Below the pieces are notes generated by a model. That model worked only from the letters and a program-made list of their open reading frames with translations. It did not search any database and was not told the DNA's origin. Positions 52,001-59,909 of a stretch of 64,000 bases of DNA are shown one piece after another. The translations under genes and the position numbers were made by a program. Source of the DNA: CAIQPV01 sp963719855 (GTDB taxonomy: Bacteria; Pseudomonadota; Gammaproteobacteria; Burkholderiales; Gallionellaceae); the NCBI GenBank assembly GCA_963719855.1, contig CAVRDK010000001.1, positions 248,001-312,000 of the forward strand. Direction: 5' to 3'. Numbering within the stretch: position 1 is the first letter of the stretch; every line of letters starts with the position of its first letter.

Positions 52001-54132
52001 TTGATTTGATTTTGGGTAATCCGCCTTGGATCAAGGTGGAGTGGAACGAGCAATCGCTGCTATCTGATTTCGATCCGAAGTTCGCCATCCGTAATTTGAG
52101 CGCGAAGGAAACCACTGACAGTCGTGTAGCCCTTTTCACCGCCAAGCCTGCCGCCAGACCGGAATATATCGTTGAGTGTGTTGCGCAGGAAGCTATGCAG
52201 GCATTTTTGAATGCACTGCAGAACTATCCGTTGCTCAAGGGCATGAAAGCCAATTTGTACAAATGCTTCTTGCCGCTCGGTTGGATGCTGGCCGGACAGC
52301 GCGGTGTGGTGGGCTACCTGCATCCGGAAAGCCCCTATGACGACCCGGAGGGTGGGGCGCTGCGAGAAGCTATGTATCCTCGACTCCGTGCTCATTTTCA
52401 ATTTATCAACGAAACAAAACTATTTGCAGAAGTTCACAATAATACTAAATTTAGCATAAATTTATACGGCTCGCCGCAGGTACAGCCCGGTTTTGACCAG
52501 ATCGCTAATCTATTTATTCCGGCCACTGTGGATGCCTGTTACGCGCATGACGGCGGCGGTACTGTGGGGGGGTACAAGAACGAACAAGGCAAATGGAACA
52601 CCGTCGGCCACGCCGACCGTATCGTTCATGTCGGCGACGAACAATTGATGGTCTTCGCCCAACTCTACGACGAACCCGGCACGCCGCCACACCGTGCGCG
52701 ATTGCCAGCGTTGCATGCAGGTGCATTGAGCAGTGTTCTGCAAAAACTGGTGGCCTATCCTCGCCGTTTGTCTGATCTAGGAGAAGATTACTGCCTAACA
52801 CCGTCAACATGTTGGAATGAAAAGACTGCCCAAGATGACGGCACAATTGTCCGCAATGTTGACCGCAGTGCACCGTTTACCGCCACACCAGAAGACCTTG
52901 TGCTGTCCGGCCCTCATTTTAATTTAGCAAATCCGTTGTTTCAAACCCCCAAAGCGATTTGTGGCACTAACCGTGCCTACGATGGGATTGACCTCGACAT
53001 ACTGCCGAACGATTACCTCCCTCGCAGCAACTATCGCCCGATGGAAGATCGTGTTAAATATGCTTGTCGAACGCCACGGGTGAACTGGGCGGAAACGGAA
53101 ACTGTGATATTGCCATGGGAAGAACTCACCGCTGAAGAACAATCAGAACTTGCTAATCACAGAGCGGAATTGGTGACTGTGATACGAACTAAATTCAAGA
53201 AATTGACGGAATATTATCGATTGGTTTTCAGGAAAATGATCGGGCCATCTTCTGAACGAACTCTCACAGGTTGCATCATGCCACCTTTGGCAACTCACAC
53301 AAATGGTGCAATCTCAATTGTTTTTAAAAAGAGCCAAGATGCCCTTAACGCTGCAGCGTTCCTATCTTCAACCGTTTTAGATTTCTTGTTAAAAAGTACT
53401 GGGAAAGTTAACTTATATGAGGATTCAATATCTGCATTGTTGATCGGATCATCAACTGATAAATATCACTCACTGTTGGAAGCTAGAATATTGGCTTTAA
53501 ATTGTCTTGCCTCACATTATTCCCATCTGTGGTCAGAGGTTTTTGATCCGGCCTTCGCTACGCAATGCTGGAGCCAACCAGACAACCCGCGACTTCCGCA
53601 GGATTTTTTCGCCAACCTCACGCCAAAATGGGCTCGCCATTGCGCTCTGCGTAGTAATTATGCCCGCCGCATGGCTCTTGTTGAAATCGATGTGTTGGTC
53701 GCTCAAGCCATCGGCCTAAGCCTCGCCGAACTGCTACTCATCTACCGCGTCCAGTTTCCGGTTATGCAACAATACGAACGAGATACTTGGTACGACATGG
53801 CCGGCCATATTATCTTCACCATCAGCAAAGGCTTACCAGGTGTCGGTCTGCCGCGCAAAGGCGGTCGCAGCACGGCGGACGTGACCATCACTTACCCAGA
53901 TGGTCACAGCAAAACCAGTAAATTCGGCTGGGACGACATCCACCAGATGCAGGAAGCCGGTACCTTGCCCGCTGGCAGCACCGTCACCACCGCAGTGATC
54001 GACGACACCCAACCCGGTGGCCCGCAGACACGAACCCGCAGCTACACCGCGCCCTTCGCCCTCGCCAGCCGCGAAGCGGATTACAGGATAGCGTGGGCGT
54101 TTTTTGATGCTGGCATGGAGAAAATACTGTAA
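49081..54132 (+). CDS. Large class I adenine methylase (Eco57I/DrmMI-like)
   Basis: The 1683-residue protein has a long N-terminal region, methylase motif I CEPAMGSAAFLNEA (about 587-600) and motif IV GNPPW (about 978-982), typical of N6-adenine type IIG or DrmMI enzymes, plus a target-recognition-like C-terminal half. An acidic linker (about 480-500, EDEDNEEEEA) precedes the methylase domain. No nuclease motif (PD-D/ExK) was seen at the N-terminus, so self-marking is more likely than cutting. Around 51249-51290 a REP-like sequence is inserted in frame (residues near AVRTEPVEGQP). Confidence 0.82.
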   Translation: MAFPLTGIENANDFYSQHYLDEVLENDLKDLFARWQEQGSASPVARLRGMAGEYFRLRDRSLKARTLADRVTLLNELAEQLLNALGYDLQPETVAFEAGDLPVLACYRSADGNPALVIALAPMEMGATEDEWAVLNAAPLAPRDSVESGYSFIPDMDWETATSKIVFGDTHPPRWLLLLGHNELVVIERSKWARKALLRFELPEIFGPRDEKLFRATAALASKESILPTEGIALLDTLDSNSHKHAFGVSGELKYALREAIELIGNEAIRYKREIAKEKLFERNDIDLASELSRECLTFMYRMLFLMYLEARPELGYAPVQAAAYLRGYSLEHLRDMENLSLTTPEALEGTYIHESLQTLFELIWKGFPAQANVTGGLDLGGTINNGFRLAPLQGHLFDTTKLKILNSVKLRNRVMQKVIRLMSLAEAKGRGKAGRISYAQLGINQLGAVYESLLSFRGFFAEEELYEVKSAGKNKAPERDEEDEDNEEEEAPMRSSGGEEAFDPLAAAWFVPAREADQYTDAEKLFNGEPRKYPKGTFIYRLAGRAREKSASYYTPEVLTQCLVKYALKELLKDIKQADDILSLTVCEPAMGSAAFLNEAINQLAEEYLQRKQKERGDTIAHDNYAREKQRVKMYLADNNVFGVDLNPIAVQLAEVSLWLNAIFEGAHVPWFGMQLVNGNSLVGCRREVFSTAQLSPGKGEKDQSERDWRCAAPERIPFSQDNKAVRTEPVEGQPEANLKNHQIWHFLLPDPGMASATDKVLKSLEPAHMERLKKWRAKFSAPLEKDEIARAQKLSQQVELLWQQHAQELARIRELTSDELHVWPDPTPNRAPSTTSEKDEVWAREMLSERVKNASPYRRLKLVMDYWCALWFWPVTEAEKLPNREEWWHDLELLVHGSASLAPEIGDDMFPETQPQARLSLEVERDRHGHVNLDVLLKTNERLRLAQSLVEQHKFLHWELEFADIFQQNGGFDLILGNPPWIKVEWNEQSLLSDFDPKFAIRNLSAKETTDSRVALFTAKPAARPEYIVECVAQEAMQAFLNALQNYPLLKGMKANLYKCFLPLGWMLAGQRGVVGYLHPESPYDDPEGGALREAMYPRLRAHFQFINETKLFAEVHNNTKFSINLYGSPQVQPGFDQIANLFIPATVDACYAHDGGGTVGGYKNEQGKWNTVGHADRIVHVGDEQLMVFAQLYDEPGTPPHRARLPALHAGALSSVLQKLVAYPRRLSDLGEDYCLTPSTCWNEKTAQDDGTIVRNVDRSAPFTATPEDLVLSGPHFNLANPLFQTPKAICGTNRAYDGIDLDILPNDYLPRSNYRPMEDRVKYACRTPRVNWAETETVILPWEELTAEEQSELANHRAELVTVIRTKFKKLTEYYRLVFRKMIGPSSERTLTGCIMPPLATHTNGAISIVFKKSQDALNAAAFLSSTVLDFLLKSTGKVNLYEDSISALLIGSSTDKYHSLLEARILALNCLASHYSHLWSEVFDPAFATQCWSQPDNPRLPQDFFANLTPKWARHCALRSNYARRMALVEIDVLVAQAIGLSLAELLLIYRVQFPVMQQYERDTWYDMAGHIIFTISKGLPGVGLPRKGGRSTADVTITYPDGHSKTSKFGWDDIHQMQEAGTLPAGSTVTTAVIDDTQPGGPQTRTRSYTAPFALASREADYRIAWAFFDAGMEKIL

Positions 54133-54150
54133 TTCGTAAAGGGATATGAC

Positions 54151-57100
54151 ATGAGTACCAATGCGGAATTTGTGAAAAAACTTCGAAGTGCAAAAACACA
54201 ATGGGCTCGATTTTGTCTATGTGATTTTCATGTCCATAGTCCAGCCTCATATGATGTAAGGAAGCCCGGACTATATGAACAGCTTTCCGCTGCTGAGCAG
54301 GAAATGCTTAAAGACATCCCTATCCCAAATGAAGGCACCGACTTGGCAGCGCATGAGCAAGCTGTGCTTACAGCTTATCCGGTAACTGAATATTACTCAA
54401 AGCTTGTCGCAAGAAGGCATGAGATAGCCACGCAACTTGGGCTAAGCGAAGCGGAAGATTGGGCTATTGTGGCAATTACAGATCACAATGTTTGCGAGTA
54501 TTCAGCAAAAGTTTCTGAAATGGCTTGGAATGAAAGAAACAGTAATCACTTGATTGTAATGTCTGCGATCGAACTGGACATTATCTTTCCGGTAGATGGC
54601 GCGGAAGGCAATGCTTCAATCCATCTATTAACAATTTTCACACCATGCACAACTGCCGCAGACATTCGGGTGGCAATACACGATGCCAGTGGTGGGATTG
54701 ACTGGAAACCTGGAAATAAGTCGCTGACAATTCAAAGCTTGCCAGAATTCGTTAAGAAATTGCGACATCATGCTGCATGCCCAGCGATATGTGTGGCGGC
54801 TCATGTATCTTCATCAAAAGGTGTTCAGTCAGAAACCAAGAACAAACTTCTCAGTTACGTAGATGCGGAGATTGTTGCCTTGGAAAGCTCAAAGCTTACG
54901 GAAGGCGCAAATAAGCAAGAAATTCAAAAACAAATTGAGTACATCAAGGAAAACAAAGTTTCATTAGAAGTACTGAAGATCATTGGCGAATGCGGCTTTG
55001 ATGCGCTGCAAGTCTCAAATGTAACGGATGAAAAACATTACCGTCGGTTACATCGCTTTAAGCAAGCACATGGTCGTTCGACACCCATAGTTTGCTCCGA
55101 TGCCCATGTAAGCTCTGATGTCTTCAACGCGGGTGATAACGCGGTTCCACACTTGAAAGTGTGCCGAACCCCGGACACTCAACCAGAATGGATGAATGAA
55201 ATAAGGAAAGCGATTCGATGCGGTGAAACGAGGTTCACACATATTGCACCGGGTAATGTGTCGAAATGGATTGAAGGCATAGAAGTTATTCCTGATGCAG
55301 CAGGTGCTGCCAATTTTTGGCCTACGGCTTCTAATAGTTTCGACCTCCCATTCAGTCGAAATCTGAATTGCATCATCGGTGGAAGAGGTTCAGGAAAAAG
55401 TTCGGTGATTGAAGCTATCGGTTTTTTGACAAAACCTGAAGACTACCAGCTTACTCCGCCACAAAGAGAGGCTTCTGACTATTACAAAAGAGCAAAGGCA
55501 ACCCTCCAGGGATGCAAAATCAAGCTTTGCTGGAAATCCAACTCTAAGGATGGTGAATCATCAATTCCGGCGGGAGGTCTTTTTGTCTCAAGGTACTTTG
55601 ATCCTAAAGATAATCATAAAGAATCTGAGATCACCGGCAAAGATGACAAATCAATACCATCACCTACTATTCCTTCCGTTCAATTATATCGATTTAAAGA
55701 AATTGAAAGCAAAGCAGACGCGGATGGCTTACGAGGATTATTTGATGACATCTGCGGAAAAGAGGTTGGTGAGTTATCTTCAAAAATTGATAGTTGTGTT
55801 AAAGCATTAATAGATCAAAGTTCTGCCGTAATCGAAAAGGCAAGAACAATCGCAACACTTACAAAAGATGGCGCCCCGCTTAGAAAGTATGCCGCGTTGC
55901 TTCTCGAATATCATCAGGCCAACAAGCCCGAAGTCCAGTCTCATTATGAGGCATTGGATAAGATAGAAATAGCTGGTAAAGCTGCAAAATCTTTTGTTGA
56001 TGAATGGGAAGCCATTCAGGCAAATCTTGGGATTGGTGATGCCAGATCGTCTATTGAAAGCTTCTTTAATCGCTTGTCCATCAAATGTTATGACGAGAGT
56101 GGCAATCTGCTTCCCTACTTTAATGAACTGGCTGGCTTGCTTAAAAGTGATTCTGTAAAGCCGGATATAAAGAAGGAGATTCTTGATGCATTTTCAAAAA
56201 TAGAAGGGCAACTGAATATTGCTCAAGGCATTCTGAGCGGATCGCATCAATCCTTACAAACACAATATCAAAACGAAAAAGACACTCTTGTTGGTAAAGG
56301 GCTGCCCGTTGGAAGTAAAGATCGAGAGGCGAAAAAATCCGCGCTTGATGATGCAAAATCTGCACTAGCTGAATATCGCTCCGCATTAGCTGGTTACAAC
56401 GAAACCTGCTCTGAAAGAGAAGTATTATTTTTGGAGTTGCAGAAACATTGCCAACGTCGTACAGAGTTGCGCGAACAAACTGCCGAAAAAATAACCACTC
56501 AATTGGCAAGAGACCTTGAAAATGCCAACCTTGTTGTCTTGGCTCAAGCGCAAGCCATGGCTGATCAAAAGGAGTTTGGCAAATGGCTTGAAAAATACAT
56601 TTCTCCGCATATTCTTCGACATAAACCTGCACGTATTAAAGCGCTTCTTGAAAAGGAAAACCTGATTCCATCTGCTCTCCGCGCATTGCTACATGGAGAT
56701 AACGAAAAAAGCGATATTCTCTCTACTAGCAAAGCCAATGCAACTGATGGCTTGGTCACCTCTGATGAGGCGGAGGAGATTTTCAAAAAAACAAGAGCTC
56801 GTGAAAGGCTTGATCCAGAAGTTCGGAAAGAAGATGTTGATGAAGCCGTATGGAATGATTTGCCCAGTGAAATTAAGGAAGGTCTTTGGATGTTTTACGA
56901 TGATGTGGCTGGCCAGCATAAGTTAAAACTTCATCATGTCCTTGAGCTTGACCAAATTGTATTCGACGATATTCCTGTGATCCTGTTAAATGATCGGCCT
57001 TTGGATGCGGGTAGTAAGCCCCGACCGCTCAATCAACTATCTCCGGGCCAAAGGTGTAGCGCCATTTTGCCCATTCTTCTTCTTAACGGCGATTCACCGT

Positions 57101-57429
57101 TGATAATTGATCAGCCTGAAGATAATTTGGACAATAGTTTGATTCGCCAAGTGATTGTTAATGTGTTGGCATCAATCAAATTACGGCGGCAAGTTATCGT
57201 TGCAACGCACAATCCTAACCTTCCCGTTCTTGGAGATGCTGAGCAGACGATTGCCTTAAAGGCAATCGATGAAAACAAGTCAGAACTAGAAGCGCATGGC
57301 AACCTCGATCAATCTGAAATTGTCGGAAGAATCACGGACATCATGGAAGGCGGAAGAGAGGCTTTCCAATATAGACAAACCATTTACCAGCAGCATTGGA
57401 TTGGGCATGTTGAACTTGACCAACTATGA
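54151..57429 (+). CDS. TrlF-type PHP-domain AAA/ABC ATPase
   Basis: The 1092-residue protein has an N-terminal PHP phosphoesterase domain (CDFHVHSPAS, 24-33; AITDHN; PIVCSDAH about 310) and an SMC/ABC-like ATPase: Walker A IGGRGSGKSS (about 408-417), a coiled-coil middle (about 550-870), the signature LSPGQRCS, Walker B LIIDQPEDNLDN (about 983-994) and an H-loop VATHNP. Related proteins occur in defence islands; the target is unknown. It is 18 bp after the methylase gene, so it is probably part of the same operon. Codon use is more AT-rich than the methylase. Confidence 0.8.
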   Translation: MSTNAEFVKKLRSAKTQWARFCLCDFHVHSPASYDVRKPGLYEQLSAAEQEMLKDIPIPNEGTDLAAHEQAVLTAYPVTEYYSKLVARRHEIATQLGLSEAEDWAIVAITDHNVCEYSAKVSEMAWNERNSNHLIVMSAIELDIIFPVDGAEGNASIHLLTIFTPCTTAADIRVAIHDASGGIDWKPGNKSLTIQSLPEFVKKLRHHAACPAICVAAHVSSSKGVQSETKNKLLSYVDAEIVALESSKLTEGANKQEIQKQIEYIKENKVSLEVLKIIGECGFDALQVSNVTDEKHYRRLHRFKQAHGRSTPIVCSDAHVSSDVFNAGDNAVPHLKVCRTPDTQPEWMNEIRKAIRCGETRFTHIAPGNVSKWIEGIEVIPDAAGAANFWPTASNSFDLPFSRNLNCIIGGRGSGKSSVIEAIGFLTKPEDYQLTPPQREASDYYKRAKATLQGCKIKLCWKSNSKDGESSIPAGGLFVSRYFDPKDNHKESEITGKDDKSIPSPTIPSVQLYRFKEIESKADADGLRGLFDDICGKEVGELSSKIDSCVKALIDQSSAVIEKARTIATLTKDGAPLRKYAALLLEYHQANKPEVQSHYEALDKIEIAGKAAKSFVDEWEAIQANLGIGDARSSIESFFNRLSIKCYDESGNLLPYFNELAGLLKSDSVKPDIKKEILDAFSKIEGQLNIAQGILSGSHQSLQTQYQNEKDTLVGKGLPVGSKDREAKKSALDDAKSALAEYRSALAGYNETCSEREVLFLELQKHCQRRTELREQTAEKITTQLARDLENANLVVLAQAQAMADQKEFGKWLEKYISPHILRHKPARIKALLEKENLIPSALRALLHGDNEKSDILSTSKANATDGLVTSDEAEEIFKKTRARERLDPEVRKEDVDEAVWNDLPSEIKEGLWMFYDDVAGQHKLKLHHVLELDQIVFDDIPVILLNDRPLDAGSKPRPLNQLSPGQRCSAILPILLLNGDSPLIIDQPEDNLDNSLIRQVIVNVLASIKLRRQVIVATHNPNLPVLGDAEQTIALKAIDENKSELEAHGNLDQSEIVGRITDIMEGGREAFQYRQTIYQQHWIGHVELDQL

Positions 57430-57598
57430 TTTTAATATGATGTTTTATTTACGCATTGAAGCGTGAAATGCTACATTACGCAAATGGTTGTCGAATTAAT
57501 TTCTTCTTCAACCGGGGCAGCAAGCCGCTTCATTGATGCCAAATTGGCAACGGGATTCGCCAGTTTCTTACTGACTGAGCTGACGGATAACCCCCCCA

Positions 57599-57924
57599 GA
57601 AACGACGGTGTTTGATCTCATTCGCTATGCGCCCAGTCTCGGCGGTATCGAACGCGCTGTTGAGACAATAGAGCCGTTGTTGCCACTCATCAAAGCAAAG
57701 TTACTCTAGCAAATGTTGGTGGACGAAGGGGAAATTGCAACCGCTCAACGACTGGGTTTTATTTTGCAAGAACTTGGAGCCAATAGTTTGGCAACCACTG
57801 TTAAGGCGTGGTTGCCACAGTCCTTGCAGCTTGTGCCGCTTTCAACCCACGTCAAAAGCGTTGCTACGGATTGTCCGATTAGTCGCGACTGGGGAATTAT
57901 TCATAACACGGGAAATTTGCGATG
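57599..57924 (+). pseudogene. AbiEi-like antitoxin remnant
   Basis: One frame reads ETTVFDLIRYAPSLGGIERAVETI and later TAQRLGFILQELGANSLA and DWGIIHN, the C-terminal part of AbiEi antitoxins. It contains a TAG near 57707 and loses its upstream part at a C7 run (57591-57597). No intact start is present. It is a remnant, ending in ATGA with the toxin gene start. Confidence 0.65.
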
Positions 57925-57980
57925 ACTCCGCTTACCCAGCGCGATATTCTTGCGCATCAACAGCAGTGGGCCGCTTATTG
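57921..57980 (+). pseudogene. AbiEii-like toxin, N-terminal 19 residues
   Basis: ATG overlaps the AbiEi-like stop. MTPLTQRDILAHQQQWAAY then stops. This is the usual toxin position; the rest of the gene is lost. The following 100 bp up to 58082 are AT-rich, probably the promoter of the next gene. Confidence 0.5.
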
Positions 57981-58082
57981 ATCGATCAGATTAAGTTTCC
58001 TTTACTGAAAGTTATAACATAATAATTGCACATTAACTTAATAATTGTTATCGTGCGAATACTGTGTTAATGAATATTCAAA

Positions 58083-59813
58083 ATGCACTACAAAGACATC
58101 AAACGTTACTTGCATGAGGTACTTGGACTGTCCGCAGTCGTTAAGCCTTGGGCTGGGGGAACAGCTTTGCCGTATTTCCTCCATGACGCTTATGAATTTG
58201 CAAGCATTGAGTTGCTTGGAGCGAAATATGTGTTGATGTTGCCACACAATCAAGATTCGAGCGCGGCCAAGGTGCGCAAGGATTGGGATACGCTGGAGAA
58301 GTTAAGCGGGGCGGTGGGGATTTATGTGGCTCCGGTCATGAGTTCTTACGAGCGACAAAGATTGGTCGGTCAACATGTACCCTTTATCGTGCCTGGTAAT
58401 CAACTTTATCTGCCCGATTTAGGCATTGATTTGCGAGAGTATTTTCGTCAGCGTCGTGAAACAGCTGACAAGGGATTAAGCCCTGCAACGCAAGCTTTGC
58501 TGATCAGTGCGTTGCTAAAACCGTGGAAAGCTGAGATGCATCCAGCTGAATTAGCTGACGGATTGGGTTACACCAGCATGACCTTGTCACGGGCGGTGAA
58601 GGAACTTGAAAACGCAGGACTTGCTTCGGTGGTGGGGGGGGGGCGTGAGCGTTGGTTGCGTTTTGAAGACAATGCACAGGCAGTTTGGACCAAAGCATTG
58701 CCGCTGCTGCGCGATCCGGTGAAACAAGCCGTCTGGGCGATGCCCAATCCTGGTGTCCTGCAAAAGGCCAGACTGGCCGGTGAAAGCGCGCTGGCTCATG
58801 CCACGATGCTGGCCGAACCCGCGCATCAGGTGTATGCAATCACCAGCGAACAATGGAAGTTAGCACAGAAATTGGGAATGCTCGCTTTGCCAGCGCCCGA
58901 ACCCGGCGCTTGTCTTTGGCAGGTTTGGTGTTATGACCCGAATATCAGTCCTATTGCCGGATCGGTTGACCCGTTGTCGCTGATATTGAGTTTGCGCAAC
59001 GAGCACGACGAGCGAGTGCAACAAGCGCTGAGTGAATTCGAAAAAGAGCCTACCATGATCCGTGGGCTGGATGTTTTTCGTCGCCATTTTGCGCAATACA
59101 CTGATCGATATGTGCTGATTGGCGGTGTAGCTGCCACCCTTGCAATGGAGGATGCGGGGCTGGAATTCAGGGCAACGAAAGATATTGATATTGTGCTGGT
59201 TGTCGAGGCGATGGATGCCGAGTTTGGCCAGCACTTCTGGCGCTTCATCGAGGACGGTGGCTATCAAATCCGGGAGCGTAGCGAGGGATCGCCGCAGTTT
59301 TATCGTTTTCAAAAGCCAACGGATCAGAACTTTCCTGTGATGTTGGAGTTATTTTCCCGCATCCCCGACGGACTTGCTATATCTGCTGACTCGCATCTGA
59401 CACCCATTCCAATAGATGAGGCGGTGTCGAGCCTGTCGGCTATCTTGCTGGATGATGACTATTACGCCTTCATCCTGGCAGGGGCCGGTACTAAAGACGA
59501 CGTTACTTGGGTGGGGCCGGATCGCTTGATTCCCTTGAAAGCGAATGCATGGCTCGACTTGAGCGAAAGAGTTGCTCAAGGTGAGGTAATAGACTCTCAG
59601 AAAGTACGCAAACATCTAATTGACGTAGTTCGTCTTTCCCAATTACTTACGTCCACAACACGGATCGAATTGCCAGCCAAGGTTGCAGAGGACTTGACCA
59701 GTTTTCTTGGATCGATGTTGCAAGAATCGGTGGATATGAAAAACTTGGGTTTGGGACAAACAAGCCTGCCCACGATAGCTGACCGAATCCGCGAAGCGTA
59801 TGGACTTGCATAA
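58083..59813 (+). CDS. Fused wHTH (AbiEi-like) and nucleotidyltransferase (AbiEii-like) protein
   Basis: The 576-residue protein has two parts. Residues 1-323 hold a winged HTH (about 138-200: LSPATQALLISALL, ELADGLGYTSMTLSRAVKEL) and PLSLILSLRNEHDERV, as in AbiEi-like antitoxins. Residues 324-576 form a nucleotidyltransferase fold (VLIGGVAATLAM, FRATKDIDIVLVVEAMD, with the paired Asp). In many genomes these are two genes. Here a Met at 59054 with a GAAAAAGAG site marks the likely old start, and ATGA sits in the alternative frame. It may be a natural fusion or the result of an indel. Confidence 0.7.
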   Translation: MHYKDIKRYLHEVLGLSAVVKPWAGGTALPYFLHDAYEFASIELLGAKYVLMLPHNQDSSAAKVRKDWDTLEKLSGAVGIYVAPVMSSYERQRLVGQHVPFIVPGNQLYLPDLGIDLREYFRQRRETADKGLSPATQALLISALLKPWKAEMHPAELADGLGYTSMTLSRAVKELENAGLASVVGGGRERWLRFEDNAQAVWTKALPLLRDPVKQAVWAMPNPGVLQKARLAGESALAHATMLAEPAHQVYAITSEQWKLAQKLGMLALPAPEPGACLWQVWCYDPNISPIAGSVDPLSLILSLRNEHDERVQQALSEFEKEPTMIRGLDVFRRHFAQYTDRYVLIGGVAATLAMEDAGLEFRATKDIDIVLVVEAMDAEFGQHFWRFIEDGGYQIRERSEGSPQFYRFQKPTDQNFPVMLELFSRIPDGLAISADSHLTPIPIDEAVSSLSAILLDDDYYAFILAGAGTKDDVTWVGPDRLIPLKANAWLDLSERVAQGEVIDSQKVRKHLIDVVRLSQLLTSTTRIELPAKVAEDLTSFLGSMLQESVDMKNLGLGQTSLPTIADRIREAYGLA

Positions 59814-59909
59814 ACAATACTTGCAATCACCAAGGGGCAATTGGCAATGGGCATGTTCTAAGGCTCGTCTCTGTAGCGCTCAGGCAGTAGCAGAAACTGG
59901 GGAAATCTA

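Noticed and set aside
49081..54132. Type IIG restriction enzyme with its own nuclease
   Set aside because: No PD-(D/E)xK pattern was seen in the N-terminal region; a pure methylase as in DrmMI fits better, though an atypical nuclease cannot be excluded.
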